The translations under genes were made by a program, and so were the position numbers. This document shows, in pieces, positions 39,074 through 50,511 of a stretch of DNA of 64,000 nt. Every line of letters starts with the position of its first letter. Position 1 is the stretch's first letter. The stretch is from Venturia oleaginea (Eukaryota > Ascomycota > Dothideomycetes > Venturiales > Venturiaceae). The notes under the pieces were generated by a model, which did no database searches, was not told the origin of the DNA, and was given only the letters and a program-made list of their open reading frames with translations. The stretch spans positions 806,001 to 870,000 of the forward strand of contig JABMLP010000006.1 of NCBI GenBank assembly GCA_013176395.1. The letters run 5' to 3'.

Positions 39074-40267
39074 ATGTCTAAGCAAATGGCACACCGCACC
39101 GACTTTCCAGAAAACAATCGTAATCACATTTCAAACGCCACTCAGACCAACACTATGCTCAGTGCCATCCATGATAACGCTATTCACAACTATAGTCGGC
39201 CAGAAGGACGAGGGAGTCGTAAGGACAATGGCAAAAGAAAGAATCGCGGTAAGAATCATGAAAAAGCTCGTTGGAACAATAGGCGAAACGACCGCCACCA
39301 ACACCAGCACAACCATGGCAATGGTGCCCACTCCCAGTATCGCCAACCACACCAACAGTTTCCCATGACCTACTCTCGGCACGGCCAGCAAGGATACTAC
39401 CAAGCACCAGATGCTTACTACTCGCCAGGTGATCACCAGCAAGCCCAGCAGCAGTTTGACCAAATTGATTTCTACTACCTTGGCCACAATGGCAACCTCT
39501 CCGCCAAAATCACCGGGCAAAACGCCTTGGAAGAATCGAAATTCGTCCATGGCCGCAACGGATCACGCCATCTCGGCCTCTTGCCATCACAACAACAAGA
39601 ACTCGAACAGCAAAAATATCATCCAAACTCGTCTCGTTCTACTTTTTCCTCTCAAGAGACGAATCCCTACGCCCTCGCAAACCATTCCTCGCAGACCGCA
39701 AGTCCTTACGCGCACGCATACCAAGTCGCCACTAATGATGCCCCATTCCACTATCAACGCGATGCCGTCACCCACGCACGTGCTCACATGAATGCCTACC
39801 GTCAGTTGGCTTATGTGAATGTATTGGCCTATCAGCAGATGCAGCCGCAGGTCAGGCAGGTCAACGAGGGTGTTTGGGAAATGGTTATGCCGAATGGGTT
39901 CGTTCAGTATTGGTATGTGCCTCAGCCTTTTGTGATAAGGGCTCAGGCGGCGGAATATATGCCGTTGGGAGGTGCTGGAGTGGGTGTGATTGGTGCAGGT
40001 CCCGTGGCTGACACTGGTGGTGTGATTAACGCAAATGTTGAAGAGGAAGATTTAGGGGAGGGTCATGAGGTAGGGGAGATGACGGGGATGGCCGAAGCCG
40101 ATGACGAAACGGCAGTCGAAGAGAGCGCCATCGAAGCAGATGAAGTCGAAGCAGATGTAGTCGAAGCAGATACAGTCGAAGGACAGGCAGCTGGACAAAA
40201 CCCAGTCGAAGAAAAGGAGGTCGAGGAAAAGTGTGAAGAGCTCGAAGACTCCCAAGGCATGTCCTAG
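39074..40267 (+). CDS. Low-complexity Q/N/H-rich protein of unknown function
   Basis: This is a single open frame of 397 codons starting MSKQMAHRTDFPENNRNH. The first third is basic and rich in Asn, His, Arg and Lys (GRGSRKDNGKRKNRGKN). The middle is Gln/Tyr-rich, prion-like in composition (QQGYYQAPDAYYSPGDHQQA). A short ordered stretch follows (VNEGVWEMVMPNGFVQYWYV). The C-terminus is strongly acidic, with repeats of the type VEADxVEAD, coded by a GTCGAAGCAGAT-like unit near 40100-40220. There is no signal peptide, membrane segment or known domain. The composition resembles RNA-binding or condensate-forming proteins, but that is inference. The length of the open frame and ordered codon use support a real gene. 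Confidence 0.65.
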   Translation: MSKQMAHRTDFPENNRNHISNATQTNTMLSAIHDNAIHNYSRPEGRGSRKDNGKRKNRGKNHEKARWNNRRNDRHQHQHNHGNGAHSQYRQPHQQFPMTYSRHGQQGYYQAPDAYYSPGDHQQAQQQFDQIDFYYLGHNGNLSAKITGQNALEESKFVHGRNGSRHLGLLPSQQQELEQQKYHPNSSRSTFSSQETNPYALANHSSQTASPYAHAYQVATNDAPFHYQRDAVTHARAHMNAYRQLAYVNVLAYQQMQPQVRQVNEGVWEMVMPNGFVQYWYVPQPFVIRAQAAEYMPLGGAGVGVIGAGPVADTGGVINANVEEEDLGEGHEVGEMTGMAEADDETAVEESAIEADEVEADVVEADTVEGQAAGQNPVEEKEVEEKCEELEDSQGMS

Positions 40268-41375
40268 CTAACGGCGGAGGAAGGTATTGAATGATTAAAG
40301 GAAATGTAACGGAAGCTTGATGACAAGGAGAATTGAGGATCAGGAAGAGGGAGGTATGAGTGAGAACAGGGACAGGGCTCCGCCTTTTGACATTGCAACC
40401 TCATGTCACACGTCTTTGTCTCATAACCTAAAACAATTCGTCTTTTTTATCTTGGGTTCGATCATCGCAAACTTCTTGGCAACATGACTGAGAAAATCGG
40501 CAGAAAATCAGGGTCCCACGAAGGATTTGTACGCCATGTGGAAAGCATTAAGCTGAGTATCCGAATATACATCAGCATGCCGTACTTTCGATGTGTGTAG
40601 CCAACTGAGTCGAGCCTACAAATCACGGAGGTCCTACATCTGATTACTGACCCTTCTCATCCCGCACTCTCCTTTGAGACATGCGTCCAGGACCCTGAAA
40701 GTGTCTGCATTCTTCATATTGTATGTGCTTGCAGAAAAGAACCTTAAAACCTGGCGTGTTCATCGATAAGAGTTTTCACTTGTAGACTTTAAACCGCCTA
40801 GGTGTTTCTCGTACCCTCACAAAAAAAAAATCTAGATTTTGATACTTGTTCGCACGGACCCTACACTGACCAGACGGCATTTTACGTCTGTATGGATAAG
40901 ATATACGCCTGCCAAAGGGTCGGAGAGACTTTATTAAATGCTTGCCAAGTGTTCACGTCTTTTCTGCAAGTACAATAAGAAAAGAAGAGGAATGGCCACA
41001 TCTCACCCAAATGCGGCACTGAGTGAAGGAAACGTTAAGAGACTCTCGCCGCTCGTGGCACTCTCTACATCTTTCCCGCGCTCGTCGGACATTGTCCACC
41101 AGCTACAATGCCTCGATACTCTGTCCAAGGTGATCAATCTGCGTTCCGATCGTTTCCGTGCAATAATTGACTGGTCACAAAATCAATCCAAGCTTGTCCA
41201 GTGTGCAGACGGAGATATTATCCCCTACTTCTTCTACCTCGGCCTCGAGATTGCCGACAGCCCAAGAACATAATGCCTGTAATCACAAGCCTACACCCGT
41301 CAACCACAACTTCTGTCTCTCCAGCCTTTGGTCCAGAGTAACAGTCAGGTTGATCGCACGAATCAAGTACTCACA
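40268..41375. other. Intergenic, leader region of PEX11
   Basis: A 111-codon plus-strand frame, 40938-41273, has no motif and is not called. The stretch just upstream of 41376 is pyrimidine-rich and likely 5' UTR. Confidence 0.45.
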
Positions 41376-42379
41376 ATGGTCGCAGACGCTTTGATCTATC
41401 ACCCTACGGTGACCCACTACCTTAAGTTTGTCGCCGCAACAGGTACGTCTTGGTCTTGGTCTCACTCCCCGCTCCGTCCGGACAGGAGAACTTGGCTATA
41501 CAAGATCGCACGCAATGCTTTCGGGCCATAGAATCACATACATCTATTCAGAAACTAACAGAATGCAACAGCCGGGCGCGATAAGGTCCTCCGAACCCTC
41601 CAATACTTCTCCCGTTTCTACGCATGGTATCTCTACCGAACGAACAACCCGGCTGCTACCATCGCTCCCTTTGAGTCTATGAAGAAGAACTTTGGACTGG
41701 CTCGTAAGGTTATGCGATTCGGCAAGTTTGTGGAGCACTTCAAGGCTGCTGCGATAGCCATGGATGCAAAGGGAATGGACCCAGTACTCAGATATGCCGC
41801 TATTGGTCGACAATTGGGATATGCCGGATACTTGTCTCTGGACAACGTTGCAGCTGTGAGTCTAACTGACCTCTTCTCCTGGAATAGGGCTGCGGCATAC
41901 AATAAGAGTGGGAACATATGGGACAAAGGTGGAGTTCGAGGCAACGCCTTGCTAACAACCCTCAGCTCGATGTCGTAGGCATCAAAAAGTTCCAGAACGT
42001 GAAGCAAATTTCCCGCCAGGCGACCAAGTTCTGGATGACCGGTCTCCTCTTCAACGCCTTCGCAGGCTTCTACAAACTATACCAGCTCAAGCATCAATCG
42101 CAAGCAGTGAACAAGAAGGAGGGAGAGGGTGCCGTAGAAGGCAAACGGATAGAAAAGTATGACGATTCCGTTGAAAAAATTTACCATGTGAAAGTGGCTG
42201 AAGATAGATCTCTTAGGGAATGGAACGCTACTTCTTTACAACTTGTCTCGGATCTTTGTGATCTTGTCATGCCGACAACGGCTCTCGGATTCTGGGATCT
42301 AGATGATGGCATTGTTGGTCTGGCTGGTACTACGTCTTCGCTGCTGGGTGTCTACTCGGTGTGGAAGAAGACGGCATGA
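41376..42379 (+). CDS. PEX11: Peroxisomal biogenesis factor 11
   Basis: Three exons, 41376-41442, 41572-41855 and 41966-42379, join in frame to 254 residues. The protein begins MVADALIYHPTVTHYLKFVA and continues ATAGRDKVLRTLQYFSRF, the amphipathic N-terminal helix region that binds and tubulates peroxisomal membrane. Next come FGLARKVMRFGKFVEHFKAA and RYAAIGRQLGYAGYLSLDNV. ATKFWMTGLLFNAFAGFYKL and LCDLVMPTTALGFWDLDDGI give the C-terminal membrane segments. Pex11 drives elongation and division of peroxisomes together with Fis1 and dynamin-like proteins. Length and motif order match fungal Pex11. Both introns have CTAAC branch sites. No anomalies are seen. Confidence 0.94.
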
Positions 42380-43380
42380 GTGGGTGGGATGCAGGTCGGA
42401 AGACAAGAATGGGTTCGGTTGTTTAATTGGAGCATGACCACGAGGGAGATATCATACTGGGCATTGTACAATATGATTTTCTGAGCAGCTGCGGGAGTGT
42501 TGAATACAAGTGCAAATTGAATAGGCTTAGTTGTATGTGGATAGAAATTTCTCCGGCTCCATGATCAATGCCAGACACGTAAAGCTGTGGCATTTCTAAT
42601 GGATATAGCAAGGATGCCCAGTATCAGGCGAAGCTGCCATCCTTATCGATTCCCAAGATGGTCCCCCATGTGAAGATCAAGAAAGACCTCGCCTAAATAA
42701 GATATCAACCTCAACGACACGGCAATCTTCATCTAAGTTCGAAGACGTCTTTGCTTCTTCTGGCCCTGCAGAAAGCAGTCAGCCTCTAGAGGTAGGCGCT
42801 AGGACGGCGGACCCCGTTGACGGATAAAGCTTGTTTCTCGGCGATGACCTGGATGACCTCGAACCAATCTATTTAGCCCATATTTGAGAAACAGTCTGCT
42901 GGACGCTGCGGAGTACTCGTACACAGCTGTCGGAGACGGGCACGCGAGCAGCTTCCTAGCCCAGGGTTGCAGCGCGCTCCTGGCACTCGGCAAGGCTTGA
43001 AGCTGTTAGGACTTCTCGAATGGGCTTGCACGAGTGGTGATGGCTGTTGCATTGGCTGTTGAGAATTGAGCCTTCGGTACCACCGAAAAGGATGGGATTA
43101 TGGATAGGCAACGCCGCAACCTGCACTTTGACATGTAGCGAGCATTTCTCGGAGCCAGTTACTCGATCCGGGTGCTAATCGTCTCTGATATAGCCCTCTT
43201 ACTCGTTCGTCACCATTGTGCCCTGGAAGAATCCCGTCATAAGTCATTTGATATCCGTCGTGTACAACGTTGACACCCACTTATCTAGACGACACTCCGA
43301 CTCTTCTTTGAACACCAGTTCACGACATCTGTTCACGTTGTTTCGTTTTACACGGCGTTCAAACTGCGATTTAGGTCACC
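42380..43380. other. Intergenic, no gene seen
   Basis: There are only short frames. The last 100 bp or so before 43381 are C/T-rich and likely the promoter and 5' UTR of the permease gene. Confidence 0.5.
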
Positions 43381-45064
43381 ATGTCGAAAGATCCTCACTA
43401 CCAGGAGACCCAGCCCAAGACGTCCATTGAGTCGGGAGAACCTTCACAACATCCCCCAATTGAGCTCTCTGAAAAATCGCGATGGGATCGCATGTGGCCC
43501 GTAATCGCCTGTGGGTGATTTGAACTTCTTTTCAGGAACATTGCCGCTAACCATTTGAAAGGCGGCGCAGGACTCTTCTCCGATGGCTACTTGAACGCCG
43601 TTTGTATTTTTAACACCCAGTCGTGAACTACCTCTGACGATGCGATCCAGGTCATCGGCTCAGTGAGCACCATGCTTGGTAAAATCTACGGCGACGATTT
43701 CAAGAAATCACCCTCCGTCGCCAATATCAATTCAATCACCTTTGCTGGCACGGTGCTGGGAATGCTCTTCTTCGGCTACACCAGTGACAAGTTCTCGCGC
43801 AAATGGTCTCTCCTAGTTTCGACAATCATCCTCATCCTCTTTGCCATCCTAGCTACAGCTTCTTACGGGGCTGGCGGTAATATCCATGGCATGTTCGCAG
43901 CCCTCACGGCCTATCGATTCTTCTTGGGCATTGGTATTGGAGGAGAATACCCAGCAGGAAGCGTAGGCTGTGCCGAAGGTACAGGTGAGCTGAAAGCAGG
44001 AACGAGAAATAAATGGTTTATAATGTTCACCAACGTCCAAATCGATCTCGGATTCGTGGTGGCCGCATTGGTAGCTTTGATAGTCGTAAGTCTCTCTCAT
44101 GCCCACCCTTTCATCAATCCCCTCTAAAGAAGCAAAGGTCATAGCAACAGGTGAAAACCACCTTCGAGCAGCCTGGAGAATCTGCCTGGGCCTCGGTGTC
44201 CTCCCACCCCTTTCCCTTCTCTACCTCCGCATCAAACTGCAAGAACCCGAAGCCTTCACACGTGAATCCATGGCCCACACCCGAACCCCCTGGCTCCTCG
44301 TCCTAAAATTCTACTGGTACCGCCTCACAATCGTCTCCCTAATCTGGTTCATCTACGATTTCTCCGCCTACAGCTTCGGAATCTACTCCTCCTCCATCAC
44401 CGAGACAGTCCTAGGCGACACAGCACCCCTCTGGAAATCCTTGGGCTGGAACGTCCTGATAAACTTCTTCTATCTGCCAGGTTGTATCATCGGTGCCCTC
44501 CTATCAGACATGCCCTCCCTCGGTCCAAAAAAACTGATATCCTTCGCCCTCATCGCCCAAGCGACAATCGGCTACATAATGGCAGGCTGTTACAAATACC
44601 TAAACACCCCCGCCAACATCGGCGCCTTCGTAGTCGTGTACGGCGTCTTCCTCTCCCTAGGCGAACTAGGACCAGGCAACAACATCGGTCTCCTAGCCTC
44701 CAAAACCTCATCCACAGCCATCAGAGGTCAGTACTATGGTCTCGCCGCCGCATTTGGGAAGATAGGTGCGTTTAGTGGGAGTTATGCTCTCGCTGCTATT
44801 CAGAAGAACGCGGGGACAGATAAATTGAAGGCCGGGCAGGATCCGTTTTGGGTTGCTTCCACGCTTGCGCTTTTTGCGGCGGGGTTGGCTTGGTTTTGTT
44901 TGCCGGCGATTGGGCAGGATAGTATCGATGAGGAGGATGTTAAGTTTCGGGTTTATTTGGAGAAGAATGGGTATGATACGGGTAATATGGGCCTTGGCGG
45001 ACTCGGGCAGCCGGCACAAGAGAGAATTGTTGAGCAAGGGAAGGGTAGGGGTAGTGGTATTTAA
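43381..45064 (+). CDS. MFS permease of the phosphate/glycerophosphoinositol (Pho84/Git1) type
   Basis: Four exons, 43381-43510, 43562-43599, 43651-44085 and 44138-45064, give 509 residues, the usual size. The N-terminus is hydrophilic (MSKDPHYQETQPKTSIESGE), followed by CGAGLFSDGYLNAVIGSV (helix 1 with the family's F.DGY). Next come TFAGTVLGMLFFGYTSDKFS (the helix 2-3 loop MFS motif) and YRFFLGIGIGGEYPAGSVGC (helix 4, with the GGEYP motif shared by Pho84 and Git1). FDVS-type helix 7 is FIYDFSAYSFGIYSSSI, and LGELGPGNNIGLLASKT is a late helix. These are proton-coupled plasma-membrane importers of phosphate, glycerophosphoinositol or glycerophosphocholine; the substrate cannot be set from sequence alone. 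The intron 1 donor is GTGGGT. All junctions keep frame. Confidence 0.88.
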
Positions 45065-45453
45065 GTTTAAGAGTGAAATGAGGTGCGGATTGCAGATGCT
45101 TTAAAGAGCAACGTGAAGCGTGCCGGAGTGTTTTCTTCTTCCTTTTTCTCTGTGATACCCTTTAGTTTCGGGATCTGTCAGCATGTATCATAATGATAAT
45201 GATTGCAGTTGGGACCTGAAGATAGCCTGAGCCTACATAGTTGTTAAGCTGCCTAAATGAACTTGAGAGTCATAGTCGCTCTCGATATCCTTCTCTTTCA
45301 ACCTGAACTCCACGCTAAAATTTGCAATCCATCGACGTAAAGAGACCGTTCTTGAGAGACTGCCTCTACCACTTTCGATGCCGTCTTATCTCTGCCTGTC
45401 AGTGAATTTCAGTGTGCTTCCGGATCTTGTGCAGTGAGAATTACAATCAAGAA
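45065..45453. other. Convergent 3' region, no gene seen
   Basis: It lies between the stop of the permease and the stop of the cap methyltransferase gene, which converge here. Confidence 0.55.
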
Positions 45454-46833
45454 CTAGACCTTGTAGAAACAGAATGCATGATAGAAGCTAGACGCTTCCA
45501 TCTCTTCATCACTGACAAGCAGATTGCCATTCCTCGATTTGACATTCATGCGCTCGCTCAGCGGACCGAAATCTCTGTCATCCTTCTCTTCTGCCCATAC
45601 CTCGCGGAAACTCTTGCGATACTCAAGTTCAAGATTGTAATCTTCAGCCAATGCGCGGAAGGCCTCCCAAGGCACAACGTATTCAGGTGCCTCGACTGCC
45701 TCGGCGAGCGTGTAGAAATACTTCCATCCGAACGGTGGCCGGAAGACTCCATCGGCAGGAGTGTCTGTGAGGAAGTCCACCTTGTATATTGAATTGCCGA
45801 ATGACAACCTGACCTTGTCCTCTTCTTTGGCGGACGAGGAAGGCGCGATCTTGGGGGTTGAGGAACCGGTTGGCTCTGCAGGTGCTGCAGCGGCACTGGA
45901 GGCTGGTAGTTCGGCTGGCTTCGGGTCGTCTAGAGTCTTCTCTGGGTCCCAGTCGTCTTCGGTGTCGCTCGCGAAGGTGGGCATATCTTCATCATCAGCC
46001 ACGACGGCTTTCTCATTTACTGTCGTCTCAGGTTTTGCTAGGGCGTTCTTCCTGTGAAACTCCTCGACTTTTGCAGTCAAGACATCCGAATTTGGAATCG
46101 TCCCGATGAACATACCCCCTTTCTTCAGCGATGCTGCCACGTTCTTGAGCATTTGTCGCGCTCTCTCTTCGTTTTCGAACGCGTAATGCAGACAGAACAT
46201 CATTGAGACGATATCAAAGCCTCCACCACCCCATCTTGGATCGTTGTTGCGGTCATAACCCACCTCTTTGATGACGGGAACATCGTCCAGGGCGCTTCCG
46301 AAACAGTCCTTGACCGCAAACTCAGCGTCAAAAATGGGTGGGCCACGACGATTCTTTCTCTTCATGTCATTGTACCGATCCCTGGCATTGCCTATTGAGA
46401 CATTGGCCGGGTCGAGACCAACATAGAGCGCAGGTCGCTGATGCTGCCATTTGCTCAAATCTCCACCTTTCCCACATCCAATGTCGAGAATCTTGAAGCC
46501 TCGTTCCCTGGGCGCATGCTTGATGATCAGGATGCTCTTCACCCAGTTGTTATATGATCTCAAGCCCTTGATCTCCGAATCTGTCTTCCTCCAATCTCTA
46601 CCGCGCTCTTGCACGTTGTTATACCACTGATTGACATAGCCAGATATGGAGCCCCCGTTGGCAGCCTGCTCGGCCTGAATCCGCTCCTCCTCTTTCTGTT
46701 GTACTTTTTGGATCTGGGCTTGAGGGATTCCTTTCGCCATTGGTCGTTTGCGCTTTCTCGGAGGTGATGCTGGCGGAGGAGTTGGCTCCTTGGTTGGCTC
46801 TTTGCGTTTCGTGCCTTGCGATGAGTGGGCCAT
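45454..46833 (-). CDS. ABD1: mRNA cap guanine-N7 methyltransferase
   Basis: This is a single exon of 459 residues from MAHSSQGTKRKEPTKEPTPP on the minus strand. The N-terminal tail is basic and disordered (PPRKRKRPMAKG), as in other Abd1 proteins. The core begins RSYNNWVKSILIIKHA, then the SAM-binding motif I KILDIGCGKGGDLSKW, YVGLDPANVSIGNARDRY, DIVSMMFCLHYAFENEERAR, and GGMFIGTIPNSDVL. An acidic Ala/Ser/Pro-rich insert (about residues 285-345) interrupts the domain, followed by YKVDFLTDTPADGVF-type and YVVPWEAFRALAEDYNLEL motifs. It transfers a methyl group to N7 of the cap guanine on nascent polymerase II transcripts in the nucleus. All recognised SAM- and cap-contact motifs are present. 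It is an essential housekeeping gene and looks intact. Confidence 0.95.
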   Translation of the reverse strand: MAHSSQGTKRKEPTKEPTPPPASPPRKRKRPMAKGIPQAQIQKVQQKEEERIQAEQAANGGSISGYVNQWYNNVQERGRDWRKTDSEIKGLRSYNNWVKSILIIKHAPRERGFKILDIGCGKGGDLSKWQHQRPALYVGLDPANVSIGNARDRYNDMKRKNRRGPPIFDAEFAVKDCFGSALDDVPVIKEVGYDRNNDPRWGGGGFDIVSMMFCLHYAFENEERARQMLKNVAASLKKGGMFIGTIPNSDVLTAKVEEFHRKNALAKPETTVNEKAVVADDEDMPTFASDTEDDWDPEKTLDDPKPAELPASSAAAAPAEPTGSSTPKIAPSSSAKEEDKVRLSFGNSIYKVDFLTDTPADGVFRPPFGWKYFYTLAEAVEAPEYVVPWEAFRALAEDYNLELEYRKSFREVWAEEKDDRDFGPLSERMNVKSRNGNLLVSDEEMEASSFYHAFCFYKV

Positions 46834-47348
46834 TTTGACGGAAATAGGAGTGTTATTACGATGGGGATGTGGATGTGGATGTGGCTGAAGGTGAAATCAA
46901 CCCTCGAGGTGACCCGGTACGTGCCTGACGGCTTTCGGCAGGCTTCCATCGTCTCCCCTACTTCACTCATCATCATAGCCATTCTGCTTCATCGTGAAAG
47001 GGGCCTATGGTATTCTATCAACCTATAAATGAACAAATCTTCCGATGCTTTCTCGCATCTACCTCCGTAATATCGATGCTATTACAGATGATCCCGAAGT
47101 AGGACATTACCGTATTCCAGGATGATGGTCATTCTTCGGGGACCATTGATGGCGGTACATCGTCAATCTATCTAAAGTACTTACTGTGTATTTCAGTCAC
47201 GAATTGCACGCGGTAAAATTATTGCTGGTAATGTATACTTTGAATTCTTCTTCCACTCTTTCCCGGTCTTTAAATCCTTCGTCCACTCTTTGTCGGTCTT
47301 TGAATCTTTCGTCCACGTCCTATCCTTGAAATTTCACAGCCAAGGCCA
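46834..47348. other. Divergent promoter region
   Basis: It separates the divergent starts of the cap methyltransferase gene and the DUF4360 gene. It includes a short GGATGTGGATGTGGATGTGG-like tandem run near 46863, just before the methyltransferase start. No coding signal is seen. Confidence 0.5.
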
Positions 47349-48079
47349 ATGTTAATCTACCATTCTCTCCTTACGCTCCTGATCGCACTGGGCCCTGGTG
47401 CTTGCTCCACCCTCAGGACTCGACAAGCGGCACCTCCAACTGACTCGGTCAAGATCGACCGCGTCACGACCAGCGGCGATGGATGTCTCCAGGGCAGTGT
47501 CCCTTTCAATATCAACATTGCTGATAAGACCGTCGTCCTTCAGCGTTTGACGGAATTCCATGTTTATATTAGGCCAAGTATAGCTGCAGCCCAGACGACA
47601 AGGACTTGTGCTTTCCATATTGAAGTCTCGTACCCGAGAGGATGGCAGTTCTTACTTCAACAGGCATCGTACGGAGGATACGCAAGACTGGACAAGGGCG
47701 TCGTTGGCCACTTCAATGCTCAGTACTATCTCTCTTCAGCCCCCTCAAACTCGGTAAGCTGTCAAACTTGTTTCACTGTGCTCACTTTCTCCTCATCAGG
47801 TTCCCAGATGTTGGAGCCACACTGACGGAAATTGCCTAGTTCATAGCAAGAGCCGATACAGCTAGCAAGGGCTATCCTGTTGGTACTGAATTCCTGATAA
47901 ATCAATCTTCGATAAATTCGCCGGATAAATGGTCGCAGTGTAGGGGCAAGGATACGGCCCACTTCAGCAATCGGTTGTCTGTTGAGAATACTGTCCCCTC
48001 AAACCTAAACGCATCTGGAGAGTTATGGGGAAATGGAGCGAAGACACAGACAGTCAAAATTTTATGGCGGCGTTGTTGA
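47349..48079 (+). CDS. Secreted DUF4360 protein
   Basis: Two exons, 47349-47753 and 47840-48079, surround an 86-bp intron (GTAAGC...GCCTAG) and give 214 residues. The N-terminus MLIYHSLLTLLIALGPGACS is a signal peptide. The mature part has the DUF4360 pattern: VKIDRVTTSGDGCLQGSVPF, then LTEFHVYIRP, RTCAFHIEVSYPRGWQFLLQ, YGGYARLDKGVVGHFNAQYY, KWSQCRGKDTAHFSNRLSVE, and the terminal VKILWRRC. Conserved Cys residues would form disulfides. The family is common in secretomes of plant-associated and saprotrophic fungi; its biochemical role is unknown. The reading frame is intact and the C-terminal Trp-x-x-Cys matches the family end. Confidence 0.82.
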
Positions 48080-50511
48080 ACGTGTGAGCATGTCTCCCTT
48101 TGTGCCGAATGCTGCTAATCATACGCAGACTTATTACAGATGAACCATACATTTTACCCAATTTAACTTCTACACTATTTCTCAATTTTTGTCTTTCGGT
48201 TTGCTTTCTCCACAGGTTAATTTTTTTTCTCGTCAAGGTTTTCACTTTATCACGCATTGCAACTCGAATCACCCCGTTCGTTTCCAAGTCATCAGCATCA
48301 AGTCTGTCAAGCAAATAAGGTGATCTCTTCAGCTTTTTCTTAGCTTCATAGAGGTCAGCCAGCGCAGCGACAACAATCTCAGGAGACGAGCTAACTTCTT
48401 TTTCCGCGGAACCAACCCGCAGCACTCTCCCACATGCGTGTCCACCACGGATGCCTAGCTTGTTCTATTGATCCTTCTCTTCTCGAATCTTCAATATCAC
48501 AGACGCTCCTAGTACTACCTCTCTCTTCCATTGGAGTCGGTAGTCGAGTCAATCTTTCAGGAGTCCCGCCATGTGAACTCCACAGTGCTTGTGTTTGCCA
48601 GTGATCCGCGTGCTACTGTGAATCGTGTCTGCACTTCTACGGTGGTGGGCTTGCTCGAATCGAGGAAAATATGTTAAATCGCTACTCGCGCACCAACTCC
48701 AGCTTCGCTTTGGACATAGTTCTTGCACTTCCGTTGACCTTGTAGAGATGGCGAAACTTTTCTTTGGTCCTTGGAAGGCCATTTGAGAACTTGATGACGT
48801 CCCCTTCTGGTGAGACTGGGTTCTGTTAAAACTCTCGCTTATTGAAGGTGACTGGCGGCGTTGTGTCTGGGCCTTGGTAAAAATGGGCCTTGCAGTCTGT
48901 ACATACCATGGTTTAAGCCTATATAGTTGGAGGATATTTTGCTTCTGGATATGTCTTTGTGTACTAGAACGTCAAGAAAGAGGTAGAGCGGTCCAGTAGG
49001 TCACTTTTTGGGCCTTCTTGTACAAAGCACATGCACTAACGACCATGTAAGAGTCACACCCATATGATCTTCGGACTCGATACCTATTTACTTGTGATTG
49101 GGAAGTCGGATTTGTTGCCAAGTGTTTGTGAACCTATAGTCAAAGAGTCAAAGAGTCGATTGGTAAATGCCGGGGTTCTTCTATCAAAGCAAAATTGCAT
49201 GTATGCTGGATCGACATGCTGAATGTGCTCGAAACAGAGCCTAGTCGATCGAACCCATCTGCAAACCGGAAGAGTGATAATCTATCACTTCACTCACATA
49301 TCTCGATCTCTCGCGTTCTCTCTGTCTCCGCGCCATGTATAACGAAAGTCACAACAAGTAATAATTTGGTATGCCAAAACGACCATCCTTGCAGGAGTCG
49401 AATTATCTTTACGAGAAAAGCAGATGATACAACCAATTCCAAGGTTGTAACTGTGTTACGCATCAAACTACCCCACAATACCAGTAGTCGAACCTGGGAC
49501 TCCAACTCCAAGCGGTTTACACACTTTATTACGACGGGCCATGGCATTTTATAGAAGCGCTAACCTTATTGCTCCCGTGATTCGATCCATGTGCAACCAT
49601 ATTCTTTCTGGATCATGGTCTACATGGGTGGCCGGCGCTGACATCTGATCGTAGGTTCAACACTAGGAGCGGCGTCAAAAACCTCTGGACCATATGAGTT
49701 TGTAACTCGATGGGGACTTATTCGAGTGATTGAGATGATATAGTGGAAGTACTTTCAGGATATTTTTGAAAGTGATATAATTGGTAAGTCGACTTCCTTG
49801 GTTCCTTGGGTCCTTCACTCATGGCTGCGAGTATTTGTTATCGTTTTCATGATTTTGGATTCAATATGAAGGGCGAAGGGTCTATGATGATCTTCAGAGG
49901 GAATATCTCCTGGAAGGTTGCAAGCATTAAGAAAGTTTGAATAAGCGCATAACAGAGGTATAGAATCCAAGTATCCAATGTTCTTCCAACACCAAAACAT
50001 CATTAACGCCGTTGGTTTCAAAACCAGTTCACGGCAAAATCCCTTGTCTTTGTAGTAGGGGACAGAGAACACAACTGTCAAGCATATGAACCCTTCGATG
50101 CGACTAAACTCCTTGATATCAGATATATTTTACACAAGTTGGCAAGTCGACAGCGCGAAGCTTGGATAGGATTCTATTAGCCTGTCGATTGCTCGTTGCA
50201 GACGCTGGATCGAGGACCAGCGAACTAATTTGGCTTTGCGTTTCTCTCCACCGCACCTGGATTATTAAGTAAGACAAGGCTGAAGCCTGATTGATCCACA
50301 CCTCAACACCATGTCAGCTTCGATGGCATACATAATCTTAACGATTTATTATATCTGAGTTTGATTGAATACTCCATCTAGCTAGACCAGAATATATTTA
50401 CAATTCATGCCCGCAAAGATTCCTTTGATAATCTCACCATCGTGACACATTCGGCCCCACTCGATGCATCTATCCGATCGCGGTAACCCTCCGCCCTTCA
50501 CAACAACAACC
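48080..50511. other. 2.4 kb without a convincing gene
   Basis: Frames here are under about 125 codons and lack motifs. The longest is a minus-strand frame, 48425-48054, which is Lys/Arg/Leu-rich and overlaps the end of the DUF4360 gene. About 49290-49560 contains TTCGA-bearing segments that faintly resemble tRNA T-arms but do not fold into a full tRNA. The region may be old repeat debris. Confidence 0.45.

Noticed and set aside
40938..41273. 111-codon frame upstream of PEX11
   Set aside because: It has no motif, and the PEX11 start at 41376 with its conserved N-terminus does not need it. It is probably leader sequence.
48054..48425. Minus-strand 123-codon Lys/Arg-rich frame
   Set aside because: It overlaps the end of the DUF4360 gene, has no recognisable domain, and its composition follows from T-rich sequence on the other strand.
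49290..49600. tRNA-like segments with TTCGA loops
   Set aside because: Neither strand forms matching acceptor and D arms around the T-arm-like part, so no tRNA is called.
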